From NCBI GenBank assembly GCA_903840415.1, contig CAIMFY010000003.1:1-45715 (forward strand): a DNA stretch of 45,715 nt, read 5' to 3'. This DNA is from an uncultured Opitutia bacterium (GTDB taxonomy: Bacteria > Verrucomicrobiota > Verrucomicrobiia > Opitutales > Opitutaceae). A model generated the notes under the pieces. The model was not told the origin of the DNA. It ran no database searches and saw only the letters and a list, made by a program, of their open reading frames with translations. Positions 8,443 through 17,800 of this stretch are shown here, one piece after another. Every line of letters begins with the position of its first letter. Position 1 is the first letter of the stretch. Both the position numbers and the translations under genes were made by a program.

Positions 8443-8541
8443 CGCGTAACGTTCTCCGCGCCAGCGCGTCTAACCATGGGTCGTCGGGTCGCGGCGAAAA
8501 AACTCCTCGCGCCCGCGCCGGTCTCGGCCAACCACCACGCC

Positions 8542-9045
8542 ATGTCGTCCACCCCGCTTCCCCGCCAGCTTCTGGCCGTGCTCACGGGCTTGGTCGCGCT
8601 CCTCGCCCTCGGCGCCTGCGATCGTCGCGGAAATATCGAAGTGCACCAACCGCCCGGTTTCGCGAAAGACAACAAACTCGATCCGCACGACCTCGCGTTA
8701 CGGATGCGGGTGTTTCACGTCCAGCAAATCTGGGCCGGTGCCGGCTACGAAGCCGACGGCAACGACTACCGCGCCAAGGTCACGATCTGGAGCTACTCGC
8801 AGGGCGAGCCCGCTCTCGCCGAACTCTATTTTCACGACTCCGAAAAGTTCGATCCTTCCGGCCGTCATACCGACTCCGTTCCCCAAACCGATCAGATGGG
8901 ACCGCTCCACATTCACTTTCCGATTACCGCCTTCGGCCCGATTATCGGGCTGATGCGGTCAGCGAACGAACCGGTCTATTTGTTTTATTTCCGAAGTCGC
9001 TGGTGCCTTGGCACCTCGCTCGCCGAAGCCATCGGTTCGGAGTAA
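8542..9045 (+). CDS. Small lipoprotein of unknown function
   Basis: The 167-residue product begins with a lipoprotein signal peptide ending in the lipobox LALGAC, with Cys26 as the predicted lipidated residue. The mature part has alternating hydrophobic and charged residues with many aromatic positions (VTIWSYSQG, LYFHDSEKF, VYLFYFRSRW), suggesting a small beta-sandwich. I see no named domain. An in-frame ATG at 8476 would place 22 residues before the signal peptide, so 8542 is chosen. The gene lies 99 bp after mlaD on the same strand and could be part of the same envelope unit. It is followed by a strong hairpin before the convergent argG. Confidence 0.75.
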   Translation: MSSTPLPRQLLAVLTGLVALLALGACDRRGNIEVHQPPGFAKDNKLDPHDLALRMRVFHVQQIWAGAGYEADGNDYRAKVTIWSYSQGEPALAELYFHDSEKFDPSGRHTDSVPQTDQMGPLHIHFPITAFGPIIGLMRSANEPVYLFYFRSRWCLGTSLAEAIGSE

Positions 9046-9047
9046 AC

Positions 9048-9070
9048 GCGCGCCGCTGATCGCGGCGCGC
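9048..9070. terminator. GC-rich hairpin between convergent genes
   Basis: A 9-bp perfect stem (9048-9056 with 9062-9070) and a 5-base loop lie between the lipoprotein stop (9045) and the argG stop (9078). The position suits a shared terminator for both strands. No T-run follows on either side. Confidence 0.45.
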
Positions 9071-9077
9071 TCTGGCT

Positions 9078-10304
9078 TCACACTTTCGGGCCGCCTTGTG
9101 CGAGGTTGCGCGCGCGGAGCCGCAGCCCGTTCAACCGGATAAAGCCGGTGGCATCAGTCTGGTTATACCAGCTCTTCACGCCCTCCATCGACGCGATGTT
9201 CATGTCGTAGAGCGAGTATTTCGACTTCCGGCCGCAGGTGATGATGTTGCCCTTGTAGAGCTTCAACCGCACGGTGCCCGTCACGTATTTCTGGCTCTCG
9301 TCCACGAGCGCCTGGAGCGCTTCGCGTTCCGGCGCGAACCAGAACCCATAGTAAACCAGCTCGGCGTATTTCGGCACGAGCGAATCGCGCAGATGCATGA
9401 CCTCGCGATCCATCGTGAGCGACTCCACCTGCCGGTGGCCCTGCATCAGAATCGTGCCGCCCGGCGTCTCGTAGACGCCACGCGACTTCATGCCAACAAA
9501 CCGGTTCTCAACCAAATCGACGCGACCGATACCATGTTTGCCGCCGAGCTTGTTCAGCGCCTTCAACACGCCAGCCGGCGAAAGTTTCTTTCCGTTCACC
9601 GCGACGCAGTTGCCCTGCACGAAATCAAGTTCGACGTATTCCGCCTTGTTCGGCGCGTCTTCGGGTGAAACCGAAAGTTTGAACATCCCCTTGTTCTCCT
9701 TCGTCGTCGGATCGAACCACGGATCTTCGAGGATGCCGGCTTCGTAGGAGATATGAAGGAGGTTGCGGTCCATCGAGTAGGGCTTCTTGAGCGAAGCCTC
9801 GACGGGGATCTTGTTCTTCACGCAATACTCGATCATCTCGGCGCGACCGGGAAACTCGTCGCGGAATTTCTCAATCTTCCACGGCGCGAGAATCGCGAGG
9901 CGCGGATTGAGCGCCATGTAGGTGAGCTCGAAGCGGCACTGGTCGTTACCCTTGCCGGTGGCGCCGTGCGCGACGGTGTCGGCGCCTTCCTGCTTGGCGA
10001 TGTCCACCTGCGCCTTCGCAATCAACGGGCGGGCGATCGAGGTGCCGAGGTAATACTGGCTCTCGTAAATCGCGTTGGCGCGAATCATCGGGTAGATGAA
10101 ATCGCGCGCAAACTCCTCCACGAGATCGAGCGTATAGTGTTTCGCCGCACCCGTCGCCCTCGCCTTTTGGGGCAACCCCTTCAGCTCCTCTTCTTGGCCG
10201 ATGTCGGCCGCGAAAGTAACGATCTCCGCGTCGTAGGTTTCGCGGAGCCATTTGACGATGACGGACGTGTCGAGGCCGCCTGAGTATGCGAGGACGATTT
10301 TCAT
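9078..10304 (-). CDS. argG: Argininosuccinate synthase
   Basis: This enzyme condenses citrulline and aspartate with ATP to argininosuccinate, the penultimate step of arginine synthesis. The 408-residue length is normal. The N-type ATP pyrophosphatase P-loop AYSGGLDTS is at residues 6-14. Further family segments are [13 protein letters not shown], the citrulline-binding region [12 protein letters not shown], and YYGFWFAPE near the C-terminus. It is the last gene of the argB-argD-argF-argG minus-strand run, 18 bp after argF. argH, the next enzyme, is not in the window. The call is very secure. Confidence 0.97.
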   Translation of the reverse strand: MKIVLAYSGGLDTSVIVKWLRETYDAEIVTFAADIGQEEELKGLPQKARATGAAKHYTLDLVEEFARDFIYPMIRANAIYESQYYLGTSIARPLIAKAQVDIAKQEGADTVAHGATGKGNDQCRFELTYMALNPRLAILAPWKIEKFRDEFPGRAEMIEYCVKNKIPVEASLKKPYSMDRNLLHISYEAGILEDPWFDPTTKENKGMFKLSVSPEDAPNKAEYVELDFVQGNCVAVNGKKLSPAGVLKALNKLGGKHGIGRVDLVENRFVGMKSRGVYETPGGTILMQGHRQVESLTMDREVMHLRDSLVPKYAELVYYGFWFAPEREALQALVDESQKYVTGTVRLKLYKGNIITCGRKSKYSLYDMNIASMEGVKSWYNQTDATGFIRLNGLRLRARNLAQGGPKV

Positions 10305-10322
10305 GGGAAAAAATGCCGGGGG

Positions 10323-11267
10323 CTACTTCTGTGCCTTCGTTGCTGCCAGCGACGCCATGATCGCCTTTTGCATGTGGAGCCGGTTCTCCGCCTGATCGAA
10401 AATAATCGAGCGCGGGTCGTCCAAGACCTCTTGCGTGACCTCCTGACCGGCATGCGCCGGCAGGCAGTGCATGAAAACGGCATCGGGTTTCGCCGCCGCA
10501 AAGAGTTTCGGCGTCACCGCAAATGGCGACATCACGCGGATGCGTTCCGCAGTCTCCTCTTCCTTGCCCATGCTCACCCAGACGTCGGTGTAAACCACGT
10601 CGGCGTCGCGCACCGCCTCATAAGGATCGGTCGTGAACTGGTAGCCGCCCGCGAAGCCTTCGCGTGTGAGCAGGGCATCGAATTCCGGCGCCGCATCAAA
10701 GCCCGGCGGACCGGCGAGGGAAATCTTCATGCCCAGGAGATTAGCACCGAGGATCCACGAGTTCGCCACGTTGCAACCGCGATCTCCGACGAACGCGATC
10801 TTGCGGCCCCGCAGCGAGCCCACGAGGTCACCACCCTTGCTCCACCGCTCCGAAAGCGTGAACAAGTCGGCGAAAATCTGGCACGGATGCAGCAAGTCCG
10901 TCAGGGCGTTGATCACCGGGATGGTGCCCAAGTCCGCGAGTTGTTGCACTTCCGCATGATCGTAGGTCCTCACGATCAGGCCATGCACATAACGCGACAG
11001 CACCCGGGCCGTGTCCGCGATGGATTCGCCGCGGCCTAGTTGGATGTCGTTCTTGTTCAGGAAGAGCGGATTGCCGCCGAGTTCATGGATGCCGACCTCG
11101 AACGAGACGCGTGTGCGCGTCGAGGATTTGGAGAAGATCATCGCCCAGGTCTGACCGGCGAGCGGCGTCGCATGATGGCCACGCTGCGCCTTGAACTCGC
11201 GCGCCAAGGCAAAAAGCCCGGGCAATTCGGATGACTTAAAGTCGGTCTCCTTGAGGAAATGCTTCAT
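10323..11267 (-). CDS. argF: Ornithine carbamoyltransferase
   Basis: This enzyme transfers the carbamoyl group from carbamoyl phosphate to ornithine to give citrulline. The 314-residue protein has the carbamoyl-phosphate motif SSTRTR within FSKSSTRTRVSFE, and the ornithine-side HCLPAH motif near the C-terminus. SMGKEEE lies before it, as in the family. The preferred start is the ATG at 11267 (MKHFLKETDF, the usual family opening). An ATG four codons upstream at 11279 is also possible. It sits between argD (60 bp upstream) and argG (18 bp downstream), in the same direction and very likely in the same transcript. Confidence 0.96.
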   Translation of the reverse strand: MKHFLKETDFKSSELPGLFALAREFKAQRGHHATPLAGQTWAMIFSKSSTRTRVSFEVGIHELGGNPLFLNKNDIQLGRGESIADTARVLSRYVHGLIVRTYDHAEVQQLADLGTIPVINALTDLLHPCQIFADLFTLSERWSKGGDLVGSLRGRKIAFVGDRGCNVANSWILGANLLGMKISLAGPPGFDAAPEFDALLTREGFAGGYQFTTDPYEAVRDADVVYTDVWVSMGKEEETAERIRVMSPFAVTPKLFAAAKPDAVFMHCLPAHAGQEVTQEVLDDPRSIIFDQAENRLHMQKAIMASLAATKAQK

Positions 11268-11327
11268 GGAAACGGTCACATATGAGCCCCAGCGGGCCTG
11301 CCCACGAGTGAAAAATGGCGCCGCCGA

Positions 11328-12545
11328 TCAGGCCTTGGCCGCCAGCACGGTGCGAAAGATTTCCACCGACTTGGTCAATTCATCGGCCGACGCGATCAAC
11401 GGCGGCAGAAACCGGATAACGTTGTTGCCCGAGCTGACGGCCAACAGACCACGTTCGCGCATGGCGGTGAGCCAGGGCGTCGTGTCGCCCGTCGTCTGCA
11501 CGCCCACGAGGAATCCCTTGCCGCGCACCGCCGCGATGTGCTGGGAAAAAGTCTGCGCGAGTCCGTGCAGCGCTTCGTGCCACGCAACGCTGACCCGCGT
11601 GACGTGCGCCAACAATTGCTCGCGCTCGATGACATCGAGCGTCGCCAGCGCCGCCGCGCAGGCGAGTGGTGTGCCGCCAAACGTCGTGCCATGGTTCCCC
11701 GGCTGAAAAAGCTCCGCCGCCTTCTCGCCCGCCCACACCGCGCCGATCGGCATTCCGCCGCCGAGGCCTTTCGCCATCGCAATCACATCCGGCCGGACGC
11801 CGGCATACTCGAAGGCGTAGAATTTTCCCGTGCGGCCGATGCCGCACTGCACTTCGTCGAGCATGAGTAGCAGATTCTTTTCGTCGCACAGCTTTCGCAA
11901 TCCGCGCAAAAACTCCGGCGTGCAGGGATTGATGCCGCTCTCGCCCTGAATCGTCTCGACGAGAATCGCCGCCGTCTGGTCGTCAACCAGCGCGGCGAAC
12001 GACTCCAGGTTGTTGAGTTCGCCAAACGAAAACCCCGGCACGAGCGGCCGGAAGCCTTTCTGGATTTTCACCTGCGGCGTCGCGCTCATCCCGCCAAACA
12101 TCCGGCCGTGAAACGCATTCTTCGCGCCGACAACCTTGAAACACTTGCCGTCTTCGCCGCCGGCTTTGCGCACACCGTGCAGTCGCGCGAGCTTGATCAT
12201 CGCCTCGTCAGCCTCGGCGCCGCTGTTGCAGAAAAACACCCGGCCCGGGCCGGCATAGCCGACGAGCCGCCGCGCCAGTTCGCCCTGATTCGGTGTCCGA
12301 AACAGATTGCTGACATGAATCAGCTCACCGGCCTGCCGTTGCACGGTCGCGACCCAGTGCGGGTGACAGTGGCCGAGCGCACTGACCGCGATGCCCGAAG
12401 TGAAGTCGAGGTAGGCGTTGCCTGCGTCGTCCCATACTTGCGCTCCGCGACCGCGCACCAACGTCAGCGCGGGGCGACCGTAATTTTTCATTACGTGCGC
12501 GTCGTAGAGCTCGGCGGTGCTGGTGCGGACGATGGAGGGAATCAT
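11328..12545 (-). CDS. argD: Acetylornithine aminotransferase
   Basis: This is a class III PLP aminotransferase that converts N-acetylglutamate semialdehyde to N2-acetylornithine, using glutamate. The 405-residue product shows GRGAQVWDDAGNAYLDFTSG at the start of the domain, FFCNSGAEADEAMIKLAR for phosphate binding, LMLDEVQCGIGRTG for the PLP aspartate region, and the lysine in AMAKGLGGG. The ATG at 12545 is preferred. An in-frame ATG at 12593 would translate part of an AT-rich inverted repeat and add residues with no homology. The gene follows argB after an 84-bp gap filled by that repeat. Confidence 0.95.
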   Translation of the reverse strand: MIPSIVRTSTAELYDAHVMKNYGRPALTLVRGRGAQVWDDAGNAYLDFTSGIAVSALGHCHPHWVATVQRQAGELIHVSNLFRTPNQGELARRLVGYAGPGRVFFCNSGAEADEAMIKLARLHGVRKAGGEDGKCFKVVGAKNAFHGRMFGGMSATPQVKIQKGFRPLVPGFSFGELNNLESFAALVDDQTAAILVETIQGESGINPCTPEFLRGLRKLCDEKNLLLMLDEVQCGIGRTGKFYAFEYAGVRPDVIAMAKGLGGGMPIGAVWAGEKAAELFQPGNHGTTFGGTPLACAAALATLDVIEREQLLAHVTRVSVAWHEALHGLAQTFSQHIAAVRGKGFLVGVQTTGDTTPWLTAMRERGLLAVSSGNNVIRFLPPLIASADELTKSVEIFRTVLAAKA

Positions 12546-12629
12546 GGAATTTTCGATTTGGGATTTTGGATTTTCGATTTCGGGTAACACCAATCGAAAA
12601 TCGGGAATCGAAAATCAGGAATCCAACTT
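12546..12629. repeat. AT-rich inverted-repeat element between argB and argD
   Basis: The whole argB-argD gap is made of variants of GATTTTCGATT and its complement. A perfect 11-bp pair (12569-12579 with 12592-12602) encloses a 12-base loop. Further copies lie at about 12549-12559 and, inverted, at 12606-12616. The composition is far lower in GC than the surroundings. It would form a large hairpin in the intercistronic mRNA. Similar low-complexity palindromes are, to my recollection, dispersed in several bacterial phyla; copy number in this genome cannot be seen here. Confidence 0.8.
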
Positions 12630-13511
12630 TCAACCCTGCACAATTTCGGTGCCGATGCCCTGGTCGGTGAATATTTCGAGCAACAGCGAATGTGGCAACC
12701 GCCCATCGATAAAATGCACCCGTTGAACGCCCTCCTGCAGCGCGCGCACCGCACTGGCTACTTTCGGACGCATGCCCTTGTCGATCACACCCTTCTTTTT
12801 GAGATCGTCCACCTGCGAAGTCTTCAAAGTGGAAATCAGCGAATCGGGATTCTTCGGATCGGAAAGCAGGCCCGGCACGTCGCTCATGTAAACCAGACGC
12901 CGCGCCCGCAGTGCGCTCGCCACGCGGCCGGCGGCGACATCCGCATTCACGTTGTAGGGTTTGTTATCGAGTCCTTCCGCCACTGGCGAAATCACCGGGA
13001 TAAATCCTTCCGCGATTTCTTTCTTGATGAGCTTCACTTTCACCTCGGTCACGTCGCCAACGTAACCCAAATCGATCGGGTTGCCGTCGTCATCGACGAC
13101 GAGTTTTTCGCACACCAGCACCGTGTCCCCCGGCATGCCCTGCGGCTTGCCCTTCGCCGTCAGGATCGCGCCGCACACGTCCTTGTTGACGATTTCGTCG
13201 AGCGTCTTCTTCACCACCGCAATCGTCGCCTCGTCCGTGACCCGCAGGCCATTCACAAAATTTGCCTTCAAGCCCGACGACTCCATCGCCTTCGTGATCG
13301 CCTTGCCGCCCCCATGCACAACGACGACGTTGATTCCGACCGCGGCGAGAAACGCGAGGTCAAACGCGACCCGCGTGCGCCCCGCCGGATCGGGATCGTC
13401 CATGAAGCTGCCGCCGTATTTCACGACAAAGATGGAGCCGCGAAAATCCTGGATGTAGGGTAGTGCCTCCAGTAGCACCTTGGCCTTGGCGGTGATTTCA
13501 GCGACGTTCAT
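12630..13511 (-). CDS. argB: Acetylglutamate kinase
   Basis: ArgB phosphorylates N-acetylglutamate, the second and often feedback-controlled step of the pathway. The 293-residue protein has an N-terminal helix ([20 protein letters not shown]) before the kinase core, as in arginine-sensitive hexameric ArgB proteins. The core includes [10 protein letters not shown] (ATP/phosphate loop), [11 protein letters not shown], the substrate region [10 protein letters not shown] and [15 protein letters not shown]. Inhibition by arginine is plausible from the N-terminal helix but unproven. It is the first gene of the argB-argD-argF-argG run, with its start divergent from argJ. The divergent gap probably holds both promoters. 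Confidence 0.96.
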   Translation of the reverse strand: MNVAEITAKAKVLLEALPYIQDFRGSIFVVKYGGSFMDDPDPAGRTRVAFDLAFLAAVGINVVVVHGGGKAITKAMESSGLKANFVNGLRVTDEATIAVVKKTLDEIVNKDVCGAILTAKGKPQGMPGDTVLVCEKLVVDDDGNPIDLGYVGDVTEVKVKLIKKEIAEGFIPVISPVAEGLDNKPYNVNADVAAGRVASALRARRLVYMSDVPGLLSDPKNPDSLISTLKTSQVDDLKKKGVIDKGMRPKVASAVRALQEGVQRVHFIDGRLPHSLLLEIFTDQGIGTEIVQG

Positions 13512-13719
13512 CGGTGATCAAAGCCAGCGGCGCGCGGCCGCGTGAAAGTGGATGGGAAGAAAATCGGCGCTCACTTTTGTTTCGGAGAAATTGAATAAGG
13601 CACGTGCGCGCTGCATTTCCACAAAAATTTTCAGCAGCACGCCATCATCGTCCGAACTTTTCCGTCTTCGCGCGGAAAAATCTTCTTCACTCCACGCTGT
13701 GGCCTGCCACTTCTCACGC

Positions 13720-15036
13720 GTGCCCAGCACGAATCTCACGTTTTCAGATCGCCAAGCTCACCGCGCGTGGCTGGCGGCGCAGGCGGCATTGCCGGCGGGA
13801 TTTCGCGTCGGCACGACGCGGTTCGACTTCACTCCGCGCGAGGCGCCGAAGCCGGCGAAGATGACGCTCACGCTCATCGCCCTCGATCGCGCGACGCCGC
13901 ACTTCGCGGCGATGTTCACGAAAAATGCGTTTCCTGGCGCGCCGATCATCGTCGGTCGGAAGCGGCTCAAAGAGACGACGCTTGGCGCGATCTTGGTTAA
14001 CAATAAAATCTCGAACGTCTGCGCTCCGCACGGCGTCGAGGCGAGCGAGCGCGTGTGCGCCGAGGTGGCCAAACTGTTGAATCTGTCCTCGACGCAAATT
14101 CTCCCGAGCTCCACCGGCGTGATCGGTTGGGGTTTGCCGGTCGATGCCATGATCAGTGCGCTGCCCCAGGCCGTGAGCGCGCTCGCGGCCGGATCGATTT
14201 TGCCCGCAGCCGAAGGCATCGTGACAACGGATCTTTATCCGAAAATCCGACGCGCAGAAGTTGCCGGCGGCAGTATCGTCGGCATCGCCAAGGGCGCCGG
14301 CATGATCGAACCGAATCTGGCGACGATGCTCGTCTATATCTTCACCGACTTGGCGGTGCCACGCGCGGAACTGCGGGTGATGCTCGCACGCGCCGTCGAT
14401 GCGAGCTTCAACACCATCAGTGTCGACAGCGACACCAGCACTTCGGACACAGTGGCCATTCTGTCGTCGGGCCGCGTGGCCTGCACGGATTTTGGAGCGT
14501 TTGAGCGCGGACTGCACACCGTCTGCCGCGATCTGGCGGAAGATGTCGTGCGCAATGGCGAGGGCGTCCGCCACGTGATTCGCGTCGCAGTGACGAAGGC
14601 CGCCAGCCCGGCGCTCGCGCGCGCCCTCGGCAAAGCCATTGTCAATGCACCACTCTTCAAATGCGCTGTTGCTGGGAACGATCCGAATGTCGGCCGGCTC
14701 GTGCAGGCGATCGGCAAATATGTCGGCGCGCACGCGCACGGAACTGACCTGTCGAAGCTCCGCGCCACGATGGGCGGTGTCGAAATTTTTGCGAACGGAG
14801 TCTTTCAACTAAATCCGGAAAAGGAGATCGCGCTCGTGAAACACCTGCGCGACGCCGAGCTTTACACGAGCGCCGCGCCAAAGGACGGCGTGTTCACCGC
14901 CCCGATCGACTTTCCGCCGCACGAACGCTGCGTCGAACTTGAGATCGAAGTCGGCAACGGCGCGGCGTCAGCCACAGTGCTCGGCGGCGACCTCACGCAC
15001 GAATATGTGAGCGAGAACGCGGACTACCGGAGTTGA
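13720..15036 (+). CDS. argJ: Bifunctional ornithine acetyltransferase/acetylglutamate synthase
   Basis: ArgJ moves the acetyl group from N-acetylornithine to glutamate, regenerating acetylglutamate and releasing ornithine. Members self-cleave before a catalytic threonine. That site is present as KGAGMIEPNLATML with Thr202 in this numbering. LPSSTGVIGWGLP and the C-terminal GGDLTHEYVSENADYRS end are also typical. The start is unsure. The frame is open back to 13552, but the extra N-terminus looks non-coding. GTG 13720 and TTG 13789 are candidates, the latter giving a length nearer the usual 400 residues. It is the only arginine gene on the plus strand here and converges with the decarboxylase. 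Confidence 0.93.
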   Translation: MPSTNLTFSDRQAHRAWLAAQAALPAGFRVGTTRFDFTPREAPKPAKMTLTLIALDRATPHFAAMFTKNAFPGAPIIVGRKRLKETTLGAILVNNKISNVCAPHGVEASERVCAEVAKLLNLSSTQILPSSTGVIGWGLPVDAMISALPQAVSALAAGSILPAAEGIVTTDLYPKIRRAEVAGGSIVGIAKGAGMIEPNLATMLVYIFTDLAVPRAELRVMLARAVDASFNTISVDSDTSTSDTVAILSSGRVACTDFGAFERGLHTVCRDLAEDVVRNGEGVRHVIRVAVTKAASPALARALGKAIVNAPLFKCAVAGNDPNVGRLVQAIGKYVGAHAHGTDLSKLRATMGGVEIFANGVFQLNPEKEIALVKHLRDAELYTSAAPKDGVFTAPIDFPPHERCVELEIEVGNGAASATVLGGDLTHEYVSENADYRS

Positions 15037-15072
15037 GATGGCGCCAGCGTCCAGCCGACCGCATCGAGAAGT

Positions 15073-15087
15073 CCGGCAAGGTGCCGG
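15073..15087. terminator. Short hairpin between convergent argJ and decarboxylase genes
   Basis: A perfect 6-bp stem (15073-15078 with 15082-15087) and a 3-base loop lie in the 53-bp gap between the two stops. There is no T-run, so it is a weak candidate for a shared terminator. Confidence 0.3.
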
Positions 15088-15089
15088 CG

Positions 15090-16229
15090 CTACTGGTTCT
15101 CGTGCACGACCTTCGCAGGCGGGAAGCCGTTGAAGTAGGTCGCGCTCGCGTGGCTGTAGGCGCCGATGTTCACCGAATAGACCAAATCGCCGCGCTCGAG
15201 GTCGGGGAGATTTTCCGCCATCGACACGACGTCGAGCGCATCGCACGTCGGGCCAAACACACAGCAGATTGAAGTCGCGCCCTTCTTGAACGCCTTCACC
15301 GGATATTTGCAGTGATCGAAGATCACTCCGGAGTAAGTGTGATAGACGCCGTCGTTGATGTAGTAACTCGTCTTGCCGTCGCGCACGGCCTTGCCGATTA
15401 CGCTCGCCACCGACGTGCCACACACTGCCGCAAGAAAACGGCCCGGCTCGGCGAGAATCTGGATGTCCTTCGGGAAGAGGCGCTCGAGTTCGTTGTTAAT
15501 GACTTTCGCGAGGACGGGAAACGGTTTCACCGAGTCGTCATACGGCGCGGGAAAACCGCCGCCAATGTCGAGGAGGTTCATCTTCGTGTAGCCGCGGTCG
15601 CGCGCTTCCTGGAAGATGTTCGCCGACAGCGCCAGCGCTTGGACATAATTCTCGAAGTTCGTCGTCTGGCTGCCGACATGGAAGCTGATGCCCTCGACCG
15701 TGAGCCCGAGCTTGTCGGCTGTGAGGATGAGATCGACCGCTTCGCCGGGAAGCGCACCAAACTTCGACGAGAGTTCCACCATCGCTCCCGTGTTCGGCAC
15801 CTTGAGCCGCAGCACGAGCCCGGCGTTGGGCGCGTGTTTTTTGATTTTATATATTTCCTCGACGTTGTCGAACGTGACGAGCGGCTTGTATTGGTTCAGC
15901 TCCTCGAGCGTATCGGTCGGCTTGGTCGGATTCGCGTAGATGATCTTGTCCCAGATCCAGTCCTGCCGCGCCTTTGCGGGCATCGATTTGATGTTTTCGT
16001 AAACGATCTTGAACTCGGGCATCGACGCGACGTCGAAGCTCGCGCCCTCCTTGAACAATGTGCGGACGATCTCCGCATCGGGGTTCGCCTTGACCGCGTA
16101 GTAGGCCTGCACTCGCGGCAGGTGCTTGCGGAAAAGCCGGTAAGCCTTCCGCAACGCATCGTGATCGATCACGAAGAGCGGTGTGCCGTGTTTCTTCGCG
16201 AGCGACTGAAGGCGGGAGAGCGCGATCAT
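15090..16229 (-). CDS. Fold-III ornithine/lysine-type decarboxylase
   Basis: This is a PLP enzyme of the alanine-racemase/eukaryotic ornithine decarboxylase fold, 379 residues. PLP lysine Lys47 lies in YYAVKANPD. HVGSQ, DIGGGFPAPYDD and AEPGRFLA are the usual phosphate and PLP segments. FGPTCDALD carries Cys329, which corresponds to the catalytic cysteine of ornithine decarboxylases. With a homospermidine synthase gene 13 bp upstream, ornithine to putrescine is the likely reaction. Lysine or a carboxy-polyamine as substrate is not excluded. It converges with argJ, the enzyme that releases ornithine. Confidence 0.9.
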   Translation of the reverse strand: MIALSRLQSLAKKHGTPLFVIDHDALRKAYRLFRKHLPRVQAYYAVKANPDAEIVRTLFKEGASFDVASMPEFKIVYENIKSMPAKARQDWIWDKIIYANPTKPTDTLEELNQYKPLVTFDNVEEIYKIKKHAPNAGLVLRLKVPNTGAMVELSSKFGALPGEAVDLILTADKLGLTVEGISFHVGSQTTNFENYVQALALSANIFQEARDRGYTKMNLLDIGGGFPAPYDDSVKPFPVLAKVINNELERLFPKDIQILAEPGRFLAAVCGTSVASVIGKAVRDGKTSYYINDGVYHTYSGVIFDHCKYPVKAFKKGATSICCVFGPTCDALDVVSMAENLPDLERGDLVYSVNIGAYSHASATYFNGFPPAKVVHENQ

Positions 16230-16242
16230 CGGAGGGTGGCGG

Positions 16243-17703
16243 TTAACCCGCGTCGTCCGTGAGTAGGAAGTTCTTGAACTGCCACGGATCCTTGAGATCG
16301 AGGTCGGGCTTGTTGTAGCCCTTGAAGACGGTCTCGCGGTTCTGGAGCGGCGTCCAATCTTTGGCCTTCGAGATCCACCTTCCCATGTAGGGCATCGCAG
16401 TCTTGAGGATGTAGTCGTGCGGCAACTCGTCCGGAACGCGGATGCCCTCGGCGGGATTTTCCATCATCCACATCGATGCGGCGACGACCGAAATCGCGAC
16501 CTGCATCGTCGTGGCGTTCTGGTGCGGGACCAGCTTGCGCGACTGCTCGATGCTGAGATCGGAGCCGACCCACCAAGAGTTGTAATCGTGACCCATGATC
16601 AGCGCGCCGAGGATATCGGCGCCGCCGGTGATCTCGTCGTTCATGATGCGCTGGTTTTCGTTCAGCTTGTAATTGTAGCCGCGCATCTCGTTCAGCGACG
16701 CGATGGCCTCGTCGCAAGGGCAGTAGGCGTAGTGCATCGTCGGGCGGTAAACCGCCTTCTTGCCGTCCCACACCGTGAGCTTGTCGGAAATCGTGAACGC
16801 TTCGCCGTGGCGGACGACCATTCCGTGGATGGTGTAGTCGGGCACCCAGGAGCGAACCCAAGTGTTGATGCCCATCCGCGCAAGGCAGATTTGGTTCCGC
16901 GGGCCATCCTTGTGCTGATAGGCGAGCTTCGGCAACTGCTTCTCGTGCGTGCCCCAGCCCATCTCGGCGGTCGTGGTGCCTTCTTCGCGGAAGCCTTCGA
17001 TCGACCACGTGTTCACGAATTCGTCGACCTGCTTCGGCTGATCGGTGATCTGCGTGTCGCGCTCGGAGCAGTGAATGACCTTTACGCCAAGTTCGCGGGC
17101 GAGGTGATTGAAACTCAGCTCGGCTGAGAGCTGCGCGATCTTCTCGGCCTTGGCACCCTTGACCTTCTTCTCGGCGATCAGGCTCGCGCCGATGTCGAGG
17201 AGGCCCTGTTTCACGAAATGCGAAATGAGGCCGGGGTTCGCGCCGTGCTCGATAACGGCGGTGGCGCCCTTGCCTTCCCACTTCGCAATCATCCGGCGCA
17301 GGTTCATGTGGCGCCAGTAAAGGGTCTTGGTGGTCGGGTGCGCGTTCGGGCCGCTGGCGTAGGGATCCCAGAGTTCGGTGGACGTATTGATGTAGAGCAC
17401 GCCGTGGTCGCGGCACCACTGGAGAATTTCGAGCGCGTCGATGTTCCATGCCAGATCGATGAGAAGGTCACCGGCACCGACATGCTTCGCGAGGAGCGTG
17501 CCCATGTTTTCCTCGGTCACGCGGTCGCGAACGAAACGCACGCCCTTCGACGTCCACTGCTTCAGCTTGGCGGCACGGTTTTCAAAATCCATCACCGTAA
17601 CGTTTTTTGCCGGCACCTTGATGTGCTTGAAAAGAATCGGCAGCGTGCATTCGGCGACGGCACCGTAGCCGACGAAGAGGATTTTGTTTTTGAATTCGAT
17701 CAT
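16243..17703 (-). CDS. hss: Homospermidine synthase
   Basis: This NAD-dependent enzyme joins aminobutyl groups from putrescine to make sym-homospermidine. The 486-residue product belongs to the saccharopine-dehydrogenase-like bacterial homospermidine synthase family. It has the N-terminal dinucleotide-binding motif GYGAVAECTLPIL, the conserved IEHGANPGLISHFVKQGL, LNENQRIMNDEITGG, and the Trp-rich segment NSWWVGSDLS in the substrate tunnel. It is transcribed towards the decarboxylase, 13 bp apart, and the two form a clear pathway pair. argC lies 97 bp upstream on the same strand. A carboxynorspermidine or saccharopine dehydrogenase is the alternative but fits less well. Confidence 0.9.
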   Translation of the reverse strand: MIEFKNKILFVGYGAVAECTLPILFKHIKVPAKNVTVMDFENRAAKLKQWTSKGVRFVRDRVTEENMGTLLAKHVGAGDLLIDLAWNIDALEILQWCRDHGVLYINTSTELWDPYASGPNAHPTTKTLYWRHMNLRRMIAKWEGKGATAVIEHGANPGLISHFVKQGLLDIGASLIAEKKVKGAKAEKIAQLSAELSFNHLARELGVKVIHCSERDTQITDQPKQVDEFVNTWSIEGFREEGTTTAEMGWGTHEKQLPKLAYQHKDGPRNQICLARMGINTWVRSWVPDYTIHGMVVRHGEAFTISDKLTVWDGKKAVYRPTMHYAYCPCDEAIASLNEMRGYNYKLNENQRIMNDEITGGADILGALIMGHDYNSWWVGSDLSIEQSRKLVPHQNATTMQVAISVVAASMWMMENPAEGIRVPDELPHDYILKTAMPYMGRWISKAKDWTPLQNRETVFKGYNKPDLDLKDPWQFKNFLLTDDAG

Positions 17704-17800
17704 GGTTGCTGGAGTGAGCGATCACTGTGCGCGAGCGGCGCGCGGAGTGACAAGAAATTTCCCGAGGAGAAAACGCAGCAGAGGGCGCCGCGCCCCCAAT

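Noticed and set aside
12546-12629. CRISPR array or coding extension of argD in the repeat region
   Set aside because: Units are palindromic and overlapping, with no equal-length spacers. Translating them gives only repetitive Phe/Asp or Lys/Ser/Pro strings.
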